DNA of 64,000 bases from Bacillus_I endophytica_A. Its GTDB lineage: Bacteria; Bacillota; Bacilli; Bacillales; Bacillaceae_H. The notes below the pieces were generated by a model. The model was not told the origin of the DNA, searched no databases, and worked only from the letters and a program-made list of their open reading frames with translations. The DNA is taken from assembly GCF_026790145.1 (NCBI RefSeq), contig NZ_JALAMS010000018.1, positions 1-64,000 on the forward strand, written 5' to 3'. Shown in pieces: positions 1 to 8,744 of the stretch; the stretch's first letter is position 1; each line of letters starts with the position of its first letter. The position numbers and the translations under genes are program-made.

Positions 1-149
1 ATGGTTGTATGAGCAATGGATAAGCCTCGTTCCCCCATCATTTCCACCAAATCACGGAAACTTAGGTTGTACCGTAGGTACCATCTTACCGTTAATAAAA
101 TAATATCAGGCTGATAGTGCTTCCATTTGAACAAACTTTCCTTTTCCAT
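1..149 (-). CDS. IS6-family transposase, N-terminal part
   Basis: The first 49 codons of a transposase, starting at an ATG at 149 and running off the window. The translation begins MEKESLFKWKHYQPDIILL and continues with a W-Y-L-R-Y-N-L-S-[FY]-R-D-L-x-E-M-M pattern and an R-G-L-x-[IV]-x-H-T-T pattern. This is the N-terminal helix-turn-helix region of IS240/IS26-like transposases, where H-x-x-W-x-P-x-I-I-L-x-x-V-R-W-Y-L-x-Y is diagnostic. The DDE core would lie outside the window, so it cannot be said whether the gene is intact. Confidence 0.85.
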   Translation of the reverse strand, partial: MEKESLFKWKHYQPDIILLTVRWYLRYNLSFRDLVEMMGERGLSIAHTT

Positions 150-241
150 ACCGATCACACACCTTTTTTAGAGTAATAGTATCAGTATGTCCAAGATTTA
201 TAGACTATTTTCAAGTTAGTTGAAATTTTTGCACCAGAACC
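1..241 (-). mobile_element. IS6-family insertion element, one end, cut by window edge
   Basis: Seen: a truncated transposase start on the minus strand and, about 75 bases outside its start codon, the sequence TTTTTGCACCAGAACCC at 225-241, which read on the minus strand begins GGGTTCTGGTGCAAAAA. This matches the GGTTCTG-type terminal inverted repeat of IS6-family (IS240/IS431-like) elements. The rest of the element lies left of the window. Two further solo copies of the end sequence occur at about 8749-8763 and 14339-14353. Confidence 0.8.
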
Positions 242-403
242 CAATTATGCTTATTATTTCAAATGGCTTAAGCCTTTATCTATAGCCTTAAAGCTATATG
301 AATAACAAAAAAGGGAATTAAAAAAATGTTTTTTTTGAATATTTTTACAAATTGATTGACCATAATGAAAATGAAGTTACTAAATAAAAAAGGAATGAAA
401 TGT

Positions 404-1468
404 ATGCTGACAAACGAAAAAGTTATGAAATCCCTAAAACATGTCAAAGATCCCGAATTGCATAAAAGTATCGTGGATTTAAACATGGTAAGAAATGTTA
501 AGATTGATGGTACAAATGTTGAACTTGAAGTTGTCTTAACAATCCAGGGATGTCCTTTAAAAGCCAGGATTAAAGAGGATGTTGAAAATTCTCTTAAAGG
601 TATCGGAGCCTCCAGTGTTTCATTAATCTTTGGCTCTATGACACCAGAAGAACGTGCTAAATTAACAAAAACTTTGAAAAAAAGTGCTACAACAGAGACT
701 GGAATGCCCAACATGTTACGACTAGATTCAGGAGTTCAATTTATTGCTGTGACGAGTGGAAAAGGAGGAGTAGGAAAATCAACGGTTACCGTGAACCTTG
801 CTACTGCTTTGGTTCGTATGGGAAAAAAGGTAGGTATTTTAGATGCTGATATTTACGGATTTAGTATTCCAGCAATGATGGAAGTGAAACAAAAACCAAC
901 CATGATTGATAAAACTGTTATCCCAGTAGTAAGTCACGGTGTTAAAGTTATGTCTATGGGTTTCTTTACAGATAATAACAATCCGGTTATGTGGAGAGGA
1001 CCGATGCTAAATAAATGGATTAAAAATTTCCTTGCGAATACACATTGGGGAGAACTAGATTATCTTCTTCTTGATTTACCTCCTGGTACAGGAGATGTAG
1101 CGATTGATGTAGCCGCCATGATTCCTCAATCAAGGGAAATTATCGTCACGACTCCTCATAATGTCGCTTCTTTTGTTGCTTCCAGAGCAGGGGCCATGGC
1201 TAAACATACTAAACATGAAGTTCTAGGTATTGTGGAGAATATGTCTTATTATGAAGAACAAGATGGTTCAAGAAACTACCTTTTTGGAAAAGGTGGCGGT
1301 GATATGTTAGCTCAACAGATAGAGGCTGAAGTTATTGCAAGAATTCCTTTTGCAAAGCGAGAGGAAAATAAAAATTCAAATGTATATGATGAAGATTCAC
1401 TTACTGGAGAAATGTTTACGTCTTTAGCTCAAGACCTCGTTCATAGAGAACAAATCCTAAAACATTGA
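404..1468 (+). CDS. Mrp/ApbC/SalA-type P-loop ATPase
   Basis: A 354-residue Mrp/NBP35-type protein, usual length for the family. Residues about 5-80 form a MIP18 (DUF59) domain (DPELHKSIVDLNMV). The ATPase follows, with a deviant Walker A GKGGVGKST, the switch region ILDADIYG and the DLPPGTGD motif. Family members carry or deliver Fe-S clusters; the Bacillus SalA relatives are also regulators. The CxxC pair that binds a bridging cluster in classical Mrp/ApbC is absent here (YYEEQDGSRNYLFGKGGG in its place). I chose the ATG at 404, preceded by AAAAGGAATG, over upstream in-frame ATGs without a ribosome site. It is followed 59 bases later by fdhD, so a role in maturing the Mo/Fe-S formate dehydrogenase is a reasonable inference, not shown. 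Confidence 0.85.
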   Translation: MLTNEKVMKSLKHVKDPELHKSIVDLNMVRNVKIDGTNVELEVVLTIQGCPLKARIKEDVENSLKGIGASSVSLIFGSMTPEERAKLTKTLKKSATTETGMPNMLRLDSGVQFIAVTSGKGGVGKSTVTVNLATALVRMGKKVGILDADIYGFSIPAMMEVKQKPTMIDKTVIPVVSHGVKVMSMGFFTDNNNPVMWRGPMLNKWIKNFLANTHWGELDYLLLDLPPGTGDVAIDVAAMIPQSREIIVTTPHNVASFVASRAGAMAKHTKHEVLGIVENMSYYEEQDGSRNYLFGKGGGDMLAQQIEAEVIARIPFAKREENKNSNVYDEDSLTGEMFTSLAQDLVHREQILKH

Positions 1469-1527
1469 TTCTGTATCATATTTTAGAATTCTTTAATAGA
1501 AATATACCTTAAAGGATGAGTTATTAT

Positions 1528-2316
1528 ATGAAACCAACGGTGGGGAAAAGGGAGATTCTGAAATTTGCGAATGGGCATATTGAAAGTGCTGAGGATGTAA
1601 TTGTTACAGAGTTTCCCGTTACAGTAAAAATTAATGAACAAGAATTTGTTACAATGGTCTGTACACCAGAATACATTGAAGATATGGTCATCGGCTACTT
1701 AGCATCTGAAGGAATTATAAGGGAATATGAGGAGATTAAAGATATTTGGTTTCAAGAAAAAGAAGGATATGTACATGTAGAAGTAGATAAGCTAAATCCT
1801 TATTATCAAAATTTCCAGAACAAGCGTTACATTACATCTTGCTGTGGAATGAGTAGACAAGGGTTTGTTTTTGTTAATGATGCATTAACTGCTAAAAAGA
1901 TGAATGAAATCCGAGTTAAAATATCTGCGGATAATTGTCTACGTTTGATGAAAAATTTACAAGATTCAGCTACTACTTTCCAGAGTACAGGAGGGGTTCA
2001 TAACGCCGCCTTATGTGATGTGGAAGATTTCATGCTAAGTCGCATGGATATAGGAAGGCATAATGCTCTGGATAAAATATATGGATATTGCTTGAAAAAT
2101 GATATCCCGATTGGAAATAAGATTATTGTCTTTAGTGGACGGATATCTTCAGAAATTCTATTAAAAGTAGCTAAAATTGGTTGTGAAATAGTTCTTTCAA
2201 AATCTGCTCCTACTGAATTAGCGTTAGAGTTAGCTGAAGGGCTAGGAATTACGACAGTAGGTTTTATTCGAAATCAATCTTTTAATATTTATACATGTCC
2301 GGAACGAATTTTATAA
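1528..2316 (+). CDS. fdhD: Formate dehydrogenase accessory sulfurtransferase FdhD
   Basis: FdhD carries sulfur from a cysteine desulfurase to the molybdenum cofactor of formate dehydrogenase, which is needed for activity. Seen: the family body of about 262 residues with the two-cysteine loop SCCGMSRQG (the TS[CS]C region), [10 protein letters not shown] and [13 protein letters not shown] motifs and a GRISSEI stretch. An ATG at 1516 directly abuts AAAGG, leaving no spacing, so the in-frame ATG at 1528 is the better start. It lies between the Mrp-like gene and moaA, on the same strand as the large formate dehydrogenase subunit downstream. Confidence 0.93.
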   Translation: MKPTVGKREILKFANGHIESAEDVIVTEFPVTVKINEQEFVTMVCTPEYIEDMVIGYLASEGIIREYEEIKDIWFQEKEGYVHVEVDKLNPYYQNFQNKRYITSCCGMSRQGFVFVNDALTAKKMNEIRVKISADNCLRLMKNLQDSATTFQSTGGVHNAALCDVEDFMLSRMDIGRHNALDKIYGYCLKNDIPIGNKIIVFSGRISSEILLKVAKIGCEIVLSKSAPTELALELAEGLGITTVGFIRNQSFNIYTCPERIL

Positions 2317-2381
2317 AAAGAGTAAAGAATAATCTGCAGTTAATGTTAATTTTCTATCTTATGAAGGAGGAGGGTAAGAAT

Positions 2382-3398
2382 ATGGAAGATGGTATTTTAG
2401 ATAAATTACAACGCCCATTAAAGGATTTGCGTTTATCTGTAACAGATCGTTGTAATTTTCGCTGTCGCTATTGCATGCCTGAAGAAATCTTTGGTCCTAA
2501 TTATCCCTTTTTAGCTTCCGATAAAATTCTATCTTTTGATGAGATGGAGCGTTTAACCCGTATATTTGTTTCTTTAGGTGTTAGAAAAATACGTATTACC
2601 GGAGGAGAACCTCTACTGCGCAAGGATCTTCCTGAATTGATTCATCGTTTGAATTTAATTAATGGGGTGGAAGATATTGCTATTACGACGAATGGATCTC
2701 TTCTTAAAAAGTTTGCCCCTCTGTTATTTGATGCTGGGTTAAGACGGGTGACAGTCAGTCTGGACTCTTTAGATGATGAACGTTTCAATCAGTTAAATGG
2801 AAAAAAAAGCAAAGTATCGGCGGTTTTAGAAGGAATTCAGGTAGCTTCTGAAGCAGGGTTAAAAGTGAAAGTGAATATGGTTGTTCAAAAAGGAAAAAAC
2901 GATCAAGATATCGTTCCAATGGCAAGATATTTTAAAGAAAATAAACATACCCTTCGCTTTATTGAGTATATGGATGTAGGAAATTCAAACGGTTGGAGAA
3001 TGGCAGAAGTAACGACCAAACAAGAGATTTTGAATCGAATTAGAGAAGTAATGCCACTTGAACAAATTAAGCCAAATTATATAGGAGAAGTGGCAACTAG
3101 GTATCGATATATAGACAGTGATCAAGAAATTGGAATTATTTCATCCGTTACCGATTCTTTTTGTTCGACCTGTTCAAGAGCTCGAATTTCTGCTGAAGGG
3201 AAATTATATACATGTTTATTTGCATCAAAAGGATATGATCTTCGTCATTTGCTTCGTTCAGAAGAATCGGAGGATGTGATTACTAACAAAATTACTGACA
3301 TTTGGAATCATCGTAAGGATCGATATTCTGATGAACGAGCAAATGGTAATAGTCTAGTAAATAGTTCAAAGGTAGAAATGTCGCATATTGGCGGTTGA
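2382..3398 (+). CDS. moaA: GTP 3',8-cyclase MoaA (molybdenum cofactor biosynthesis)
   Basis: A radical-SAM enzyme that starts molybdopterin synthesis from GTP. Seen in 338 residues: the SAM cluster motif CNFRCRYC near residue 24, the GGEPLLRKD region, a C-terminal second cluster FCSTCSRAR followed by a third cysteine (KLYTCLF), and the terminal Gly-Gly that MoaA needs. The start at 2382 has a strong AAGGAGG site; longer in-frame upstream reading overlaps fdhD and has no ribosome site. Its position after fdhD fits cofactor supply for the formate dehydrogenase. moaB, moaC and moeA are not in the window. Confidence 0.95.
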   Translation: MEDGILDKLQRPLKDLRLSVTDRCNFRCRYCMPEEIFGPNYPFLASDKILSFDEMERLTRIFVSLGVRKIRITGGEPLLRKDLPELIHRLNLINGVEDIAITTNGSLLKKFAPLLFDAGLRRVTVSLDSLDDERFNQLNGKKSKVSAVLEGIQVASEAGLKVKVNMVVQKGKNDQDIVPMARYFKENKHTLRFIEYMDVGNSNGWRMAEVTTKQEILNRIREVMPLEQIKPNYIGEVATRYRYIDSDQEIGIISSVTDSFCSTCSRARISAEGKLYTCLFASKGYDLRHLLRSEESEDVITNKITDIWNHRKDRYSDERANGNSLVNSSKVEMSHIGG

Positions 3399-4193
3399 AA
3401 TTATCAACATAGTGATTAAGATTTATTATGTTTCTTTATTGATTTTAATAGTTAAAATGTATTTTATCATAGAAATATAATACTAATGAAGAAACAATAT
3501 CCGTTTCATTTTCATTTATCTAATGTTTCTATTTTGTGCAAATAGTTAAAAACCATAATTTTAATAAAGAAATGATTTCAGAAAAACAGGCTGACTTACA
3601 AAGTATATTTATAAATCGTGTAAGTTAGTCCTATTTTCTGGGGGCATATTTTATCATAGATATTTCTTTATTCAAAAAATCCCCACACAATAACCTATTT
3701 GATTATCTGAGCATACCAAGGAGACAAACGATGAGCAATTTTTTACACTGATATGAAAAAGGAAGACCTAATATTGTAAATGTCCCCTTAAAAAGAATTA
3801 CAACACAGACAGCTATTGCCCAAAGCACCATTTCTTTATCAAATGAACTATCCGAAGCAATTGAAAACGAATTAATAGAATCGATAAAAAAGAGAATCCT
3901 CTTCAAGTAGGCCAGATTTCTATTTAAACTTATAGTATTAAACCCTAAACGGTCTATATATTTTTTTATATTCATAACAAAGAGGATCATTATCTATAAG
4001 GGGGGCTTATCTATATGTATGCTATATATCTATACGCAAATCCACGACGTTATTTTCAAAACTCCCACGACTTCTTTTTCTTTTCTTCACTCGCTGCAAT
4101 AAGTTTTTGAGTTTCTTACCTTCCTCTAACATTATCTAAAAGCTTCCGATCCTTGTTCTCTAATTTCTTTGAAATGTATTCATCTCATCTTTT
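3399..4193. other. Intergenic stretch, about 0.8 kb, no convincing gene
   Basis: It holds a terminator-like hairpin (3588-3632) after moaA and A/T-rich sequence. A 95-codon minus-strand open frame (3703-3990) has no ribosome site (its upstream bases read CCCCCC) and reads like noise. The phrase TTTATCATAGA occurs twice (about 3463 and 3649). Nothing else was recognised. Confidence 0.5.
3583..3640 (+). terminator. Hairpin after moaA, probable terminator
   Basis: Arms AGGCTGACTTACA (3588-3600) and TGTAAGTTAGTCCT (3619-3632) pair with one bulge and one mismatch, followed by ATTTTCT. The U tract is weak, so the termination role is likely but not certain. Confidence 0.55.
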
Positions 4194-4412
4194 TCATGGT
4201 AATAAATATATTTCATAATTTGGTGGATCAGTCAACTTTGACTTATTTAAACGCCCTTCGTTGATTAATTCCTGTAACATTTTTTCAACATCCTCAGGCT
4301 TTACACCGAATAAATCAGCAATCTTTACGGTAGAGAGGGCTGTGTATTTAGGTTTTTTAGCTGAAGAAATAATCATATTATGTATACGCTGATATAATAT
4401 TTCCTTTTCCAC
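4194..4412 (-). CDS. Small winged-helix-like protein, 72 residues
   Basis: Starts at a GTG (4412) with AAGGAAGG about 9 bases upstream. The sequence contains a helix-turn-helix-like stretch: STVKIADLFGVKPEDVEKML, then QELINEGRLNKSKL and a short beta-type tail ending YEIYLLP. This is the layout of a small winged-helix domain (recognition helix, then a wing). It is transcribed away from the large formate dehydrogenase gene, with a 272-base region between the two starts. A local DNA-binding regulator is a reasonable guess; I do not recognise a named family. Confidence 0.7.
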   Translation of the reverse strand: MEKEILYQRIHNMIISSAKKPKYTALSTVKIADLFGVKPEDVEKMLQELINEGRLNKSKLTDPPNYEIYLLP

Positions 4413-4554
4413 TTTTTCGGACCTTCCTTCTTACTAATTTCAAAAATCAAAAATGACGTGATAGATAAACATTTATAAGATTACCCTTTTATAGTTTTTC
4501 TTATGCTTTTCTGATGTACAAATTATTGAATACGATTTTTGTTCGATTTTCAAC

Positions 4555-4680
4555 ATGCAGTGGCAAATGTGTTTATTATTATTGTATTTATTGGAAATAC
4601 TACAGGAGGAAGGTTGGTTGCAAGAGCAGCTTATTAGCAATCCTAAAAGATTACATAAACACGGATTAAAAAGGAGGTAA
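4555..4680 (+). CDS. Possible 41-residue leader ORF before the formate dehydrogenase gene
   Basis: An open frame starting ATG at 4555, beginning MQWQMCLLLLYLLEILQEEG and ending in a basic tail. Its TAA stop sits inside the ribosome binding site (AAGGAGGTAA) of the next gene, an arrangement that would allow translational coupling. No clear ribosome site precedes 4555 or the in-frame ATG at 4567, so this may be chance. It covers half of an otherwise empty promoter region. Confidence 0.3.
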   Translation: MQWQMCLLLLYLLEILQEEGWLQEQLISNPKRLHKHGLKRR

Positions 4681-4684
4681 ATGC

Positions 4685-7666
4685 ATGAAAGAATCTTCAT
4701 TTTCGATTCAAATTAATGGAAAGGAATACATAGCTTATCCTGAACAAACGATTTTAGAAGTGGCCCAAGCAAATAAATCGTATATCCCAAGTATTTGCTA
4801 TCATCCAAACTTAGGAACCATTCAGACTTGTGATACATGTTTTGTCAATGTCGAAGGTAAAATGGTACGTGCCTGTGCAACAAAAGCAGAAGCTGGTATG
4901 AGCATTGATACGCTTTCCAAACCTGTGAAAGATGCTCAATATGAAGCAATGTCAAGAATCTTAAAAAATCATGAACTATACTGTACAGTCTGTGATAATA
5001 ACAATGGAAATTGTGTTGTTCACAATACAGCAGAATATCTTGAGATCGAGCATCAAAAATATAAATTTGAGGCCAAGCCTTACCCTCCAGATAATTCACA
5101 TCCTTTTTATCGATATGAGCCAGATCAATGTATTTTATGTGGAAGATGCGTTGAGGCTTGTCAAGATTTGCAGGTAAATGAAACATTAACTATTGATTGG
5201 GAACGTGAAAAACCTCGGGTCATCTGGGACAATGATGTACCTATAGATCAATCATCTTGTGTTTCGTGTGGACACTGTGTAACAGTTTGTCCTTGTAATG
5301 CTTTAATGGAAAAGTCGATGTTAGGAGAAGCAGGTTATTTAACATCTATTCCTCCTAATGTGTTAGAACCAATGATTGATTTAACCAAGGAAGTTGAACC
5401 AGGATACAAAGAAATATTTGCAATTTCAGAAGTGGAAGCAGCTATGCGAAAAGCCAGAATCAAACGTACAAAAACAGTTTGTACTTACTGTGGAGTTGGT
5501 TGCAGTTTTGAAGTATGGACAAAAGATCGTCAAATCTTAAAAATTGAACCTCAAGAACATTCACCAGTTAATGGGATTTCAACGTGTGTAAAAGGAAAAT
5601 GGGGCTGGGACTATGTAAATAGTGAGGAGCGTTTAACAAAGCCATTAATCCGTAAAGGTGAAGAATTTATCGAATCAACATGGGAGGAGGCCCTAACTTT
5701 AATTGCTTCGAAGCTAACAGGTATAAAAGAGCAACATGGTCCTGATTCTATCGGTTACATTGCTTCGTCCAAATGCTCAAATGAGGAGAATTTCCTATTC
5801 CAAAAATTTGCCCGCGCTATCATGGGAACAAACAATGTAGATAATTGTTCAAGATATTGTCAATCTCCTGCAACAGCAGGGCTCTTGCGTACAGTCGGAA
5901 TCGGCGGAGATTCCGGAACAATAAGAGACATTGAGAAAACAGAATTGGTTATCGTAATTGGTGCTAATCCTGCGGAATCCCATCCTGTGCTAGCAACTCG
6001 TATTAAACGAGCTCATAAACTTCATGGACAGAAACTAATCGTTGCAGACTTACGAAAGAATGAATTAGCAGAGCGAGCAAATCTCTTTATTCATCCAAAG
6101 CCTAGTACGGACCTTATCTGGTTATCAGCCGTAACAAAATACATTTTAGATCAAGGGTGGGAAGATAAAGAGTTCTTAAAAAATCGAGTGAATGGGCTTG
6201 AGAGCTATATTCAATCTCTGGATAAATTTACATTAGACTATGCAGAAGAAATGACAGGATTAACAAAGGATGAAATCATTGAGTTGGCAACTATGATTCA
6301 TGAAGCCAAGTCAGCCTGTATATTATGGGCCATGGGTGTTACTCAGCATATGGGAGCAACGGATACGAGTACAGCAATCTCAAATTTACTTCTAATCACA
6401 GGAAATTATGGCCGAACAGGAACAGGTGCCTACCCGCTTAGAGGGCATAATAACGTTCAAGGAGCTTGTGATTTCGGTACAATGCCTACATGGTTCCCAG
6501 GATATGAACCTATTCAAGACGAGCAGGTTAGAAAACGTTATGAAAAGGCATGGGGCGTTCCTTTGCCAAAGGATCCTGGAATGGATAATCATCAAATGCT
6601 TGAAGGTGTTAAGAAAGGAAAACTAAAGGCGTTGTATTTATTTGGTGAAGATATGGCGTTTGTAGATTCTAACATAAATTTTGTGGATTCTATGCTCGAA
6701 AATTTAGATTTTTTTGTTGTCCAGGACGTGTTCTTTAGTAAAACAGCACAATTCGCTGATGTTATTTTGCCTGCAGCTCCGAGTCTGGAGAAAGACGGTA
6801 CGTTTGTAAACACAGAACGCCGAATTCAAAGGTTTTATCAAGTACTTGAACCACTCGGAGACTCAAAACCAGATTGGCTTATCTTCCAAGAGCTTGCTAA
6901 TTATCTTGGAGCAAACTGGAATTATCAGCATCCAAGCGAAATTATGGATGAGGCAGCGAGTCTTGCTGGCTATTTTGCTGGGGTGAGTTATGAAAGACTA
7001 GAAGGATTTAATAGTCAAGTTTGGCCAGTTGCCAAAGATGGAACAGATTCTCCTCTTCTTTTCAAAGAAAGGTTCGCTTTTACAGATGGCAAGGCACGAC
7101 TCGCTCCAGTTGACTGGACTCCTCCTTATGAAGCGGGAGATGAATATGATTTACATTTAAATAATGGTCGATTGTTAGAACATTTCCATGAAGGAAATAT
7201 GACGTATAAGTCTGAAGGGCTTACACATAAAGTTCCCCACCCTTGGCTTGAAATATCACTTGAGGTGGCGAAGGAACGAGGGATTGAAGACGGTTCTTTA
7301 GTTCGCTTAACCTCTCCTTATGGTCAGGTTAAAGTAAGAGCAATAGTCACAGATCGTGTAACAGGAGATGAATTGTACTTAACAATGAATACACGAGAAG
7401 ATGAGGAAGCAGTTAACCGCCTAACAAGTAGTTACCATGATTCCGTTACCCACACACCAAACTATAAGGAAATGAGTGTGAAAATGGAAATATTAGAAGA
7501 AAAGGGCGAACCACCGTTACCAAAAGTAAATCACCGATTTGGAAACCGTATGCCTCAAATTAGTGTGAGAGTAGAAGAGAAATGGAAGCGGGATGACTTT
7601 ACTCCAATTACAGAATTATTCCAAGCAGGAGGTGATGATTTTGGCGAAAGCAATCAAGCAAATTAG
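4685..7666 (+). CDS. Formate dehydrogenase large subunit (molybdopterin, Fe-S), YrhE/YjgC (ForC) type
   Basis: A 993-residue catalytic subunit. In order: a 2Fe-2S ferredoxin-like domain (C38, C49, C52, C64), a His/Cys cluster domain (HELYCTVCDNNNGNC, about 96-112), two 4Fe-4S motifs (CILCGRCVEAC; CVSCGHCVTVCPC), the 4Fe-4S site of the molybdopterin core (CTYCGVGCSF), then the bis-MGD domains. The Mo ligand is Cys392, at the place of selenocysteine in E. coli FdhF. It is followed by Gln where classical formate dehydrogenases have His, as I recall for the Bacillus YrhE/YjgC group. The start has AAGGAGG seven bases upstream. The next gene encodes DUF1641, the known partner of this group, which is reported to link the enzyme to the membrane/menaquinone pool. 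Confidence 0.93.
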   Translation: MKESSFSIQINGKEYIAYPEQTILEVAQANKSYIPSICYHPNLGTIQTCDTCFVNVEGKMVRACATKAEAGMSIDTLSKPVKDAQYEAMSRILKNHELYCTVCDNNNGNCVVHNTAEYLEIEHQKYKFEAKPYPPDNSHPFYRYEPDQCILCGRCVEACQDLQVNETLTIDWEREKPRVIWDNDVPIDQSSCVSCGHCVTVCPCNALMEKSMLGEAGYLTSIPPNVLEPMIDLTKEVEPGYKEIFAISEVEAAMRKARIKRTKTVCTYCGVGCSFEVWTKDRQILKIEPQEHSPVNGISTCVKGKWGWDYVNSEERLTKPLIRKGEEFIESTWEEALTLIASKLTGIKEQHGPDSIGYIASSKCSNEENFLFQKFARAIMGTNNVDNCSRYCQSPATAGLLRTVGIGGDSGTIRDIEKTELVIVIGANPAESHPVLATRIKRAHKLHGQKLIVADLRKNELAERANLFIHPKPSTDLIWLSAVTKYILDQGWEDKEFLKNRVNGLESYIQSLDKFTLDYAEEMTGLTKDEIIELATMIHEAKSACILWAMGVTQHMGATDTSTAISNLLLITGNYGRTGTGAYPLRGHNNVQGACDFGTMPTWFPGYEPIQDEQVRKRYEKAWGVPLPKDPGMDNHQMLEGVKKGKLKALYLFGEDMAFVDSNINFVDSMLENLDFFVVQDVFFSKTAQFADVILPAAPSLEKDGTFVNTERRIQRFYQVLEPLGDSKPDWLIFQELANYLGANWNYQHPSEIMDEAASLAGYFAGVSYERLEGFNSQVWPVAKDGTDSPLLFKERFAFTDGKARLAPVDWTPPYEAGDEYDLHLNNGRLLEHFHEGNMTYKSEGLTHKVPHPWLEISLEVAKERGIEDGSLVRLTSPYGQVKVRAIVTDRVTGDELYLTMNTREDEEAVNRLTSSYHDSVTHTPNYKEMSVKMEILEEKGEPPLPKVNHRFGNRMPQISVRVEEKWKRDDFTPITELFQAGGDDFGESNQAN

Positions 7667-8138
7667 AAAAGAAACTCCAAACCGTCAAGAAGAACAATCA
7701 AAAGCAATCACAGATATTATGGCAGCACTGGCAGACAACAAGGAAGCCATTATGGCGACAATCGGAATCGTAAAGCAACTCCATGAGATGGGTGTTTTGA
7801 ATGCGTTGAATGGGTTACTAGAGAAACGTGTTGATGTAGGAGTGATTGCTGTTCAACAGCTTAATCAGCCTAATATGCATAATACAATCAAAAATGGAAT
7901 GAATACGTTTAACTTCCTTGGCCAATTGAATCCTGATCAGCTACAAACAATACTAAAGGGAGTGAGTCATGGCCTAGAGAAATCAGCAGAGAATATAGAT
8001 AAAAATGAAAAAGTGAGCTTATGGAAACTTGGAAATAGTATTCGAAACCCAGAAATAAGAACCTCATTGACAACTATGTTGGGCTTTTTAGAGGGGATGG
8101 GAGAGGCATTCCAAGGAGATAAGCGAGAGTTACACTAA
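7641..8138 (+). CDS. DUF1641 protein, formate dehydrogenase partner (YrhD/YjgD, ForE type)
   Basis: A 165-residue mainly helical protein of the DUF1641 family. It overlaps the end of the catalytic subunit gene (stop at 7664-7666), implying translational coupling. AGGAGG at 7627-7632 is only 2 bases from an ATG at 7635 but 8 bases from the in-frame TTG at 7641, giving MAKAIKQIRKE; I prefer the TTG. Seen: A-I-M-A-T-I-x-I-V-K-Q-L-H-E-M-G-V-L-N-A-L-N, a glycine-rich middle, and a C-terminal LTTMLGFLEGMGEAF. In B. subtilis such proteins pair with YrhE/YjgC-type dehydrogenases. No cofactor motif is visible. Confidence 0.85.
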   Translation: MAKAIKQIRKETPNRQEEQSKAITDIMAALADNKEAIMATIGIVKQLHEMGVLNALNGLLEKRVDVGVIAVQQLNQPNMHNTIKNGMNTFNFLGQLNPDQLQTILKGVSHGLEKSAENIDKNEKVSLWKLGNSIRNPEIRTSLTTMLGFLEGMGEAFQGDKRELH

Positions 8139-8154
8139 AAAGGAGAATTTTAAA

Positions 8155-8367
8155 GTGGAAAATGGATTTCTTAAAATAGAAGGTATGAGAGATGAGAATG
8201 ATGTTAATAAAGTTCTTCATGCACTAAATGAAGTTTGGGGTGTAAGTAGAGTTGAAGTAAGCTTAGCAAACAGGATGGTTACTTTTAGCTACGATGAGAA
8301 AGCGGCCTCTCAAGATGATTTTCTACAGGCTGTGAAGGATACGGGATTGATTTTCAATGAAAAGTAG
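8155..8367 (+). CDS. HMA-like small protein lacking the CxxC metal site
   Basis: 70 residues from a GTG start (8155) with AAAAGGAG about 10 bases upstream. The pattern is a beta-alpha-beta-beta-alpha-beta ferredoxin-like fold as in heavy-metal-associated (CopZ-like) domains: FLKIEGM, a helix through VLHALNEVWGV, then SRVEVSLANRMVTFSYDE and a second helix ending AVKDTGLI. The CxxC that follows GM in metal chaperones is replaced by RDEND, so copper binding is unlikely. It begins 16 bases after the DUF1641 gene, so it is co-transcribed. Function unknown; perhaps a protein-interaction or maturation helper. Confidence 0.75.
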   Translation: MENGFLKIEGMRDENDVNKVLHALNEVWGVSRVEVSLANRMVTFSYDEKAASQDDFLQAVKDTGLIFNEK

Positions 8368-8390
8368 CTATCTTCATTGAAAATCAATCC
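8344..8390 (+). repeat. Perfect 18-bp inverted repeat over the HMA-like stop codon
   Basis: GGATTGATTTTCAATGAA (8344-8361) is repeated exactly in reverse complement at 8373-8390, with an 11-base loop containing the TAG stop. No T run follows; instead the AAGGAG site of the next small gene begins 8 bases later. It may slow decay or tune expression between upstream and downstream genes rather than terminate. Confidence 0.85.
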
Positions 8391-8411
8391 TAATATTAAG
8401 GAGAAAAGACA

Positions 8412-8555
8412 ATGAGAGTATGTGAAGTATGTGGTTTTGAAGAGAAATTAAATCAAGAAGATCATAATCAAGAACAAATAAGAACTCTTCATTTATGTGA
8501 AGCCTGTAGAACAGAGCGTAGTTTCGAATCCGGATTCTTTTTTGATCGAAAGTAA
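8412..8555 (+). CDS. 47-residue zinc-ribbon-like protein
   Basis: ATG at 8412 with AAGGAG about 8 bases upstream. The protein starts MRVCEVCGFEEK and later has LCEACRTERSF: two CxxC pairs 22 residues apart, the signature of a small zinc ribbon. It closes the formate dehydrogenase operon, after an inverted repeat and before a terminator. It is too short for routine gene callers. I cannot name a family; nucleic-acid or protein binding through a zinc knuckle is an inference. Confidence 0.75.
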   Translation: MRVCEVCGFEEKLNQEDHNQEQIRTLHLCEACRTERSFESGFFFDRK

Positions 8556-8572
8556 TGATTATAGTGAACAAC

Positions 8573-8625
8573 TAGGGTGACATAATAGGTGTATAAAAAC
8601 CAAATGGGTCACCCTTCCATTTTTC
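8573..8625 (+). terminator. Terminator of the formate dehydrogenase operon
   Basis: AGGGTGAC (8574-8581) pairs with GTCACCCT (8608-8615), followed by TTCCATTTTT. It lies just after the zinc-ribbon gene. Confidence 0.75.
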
Positions 8626-8744
8626 TGAAATGCAACTTTCTAAGGCATCTTTTCTCTTTTTAAATTATTTTGGTACTATCTTTTTATGTGCATGCTTACA
8701 TGGTAATCTCTATAATATAAAGGACCAAAAAATAAATTAAAAAA

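Noticed and set aside
3703..3990. 95-codon minus-strand frame with hydrophobic segments
   Set aside because: No ribosome site (CCCCCC upstream), no family resemblance, and low-complexity A/T context.
4473..4700. 75-codon minus-strand frame in the formate dehydrogenase promoter
   Set aside because: Overlaps the start and ribosome site of the large gene, with no ribosome site of its own.
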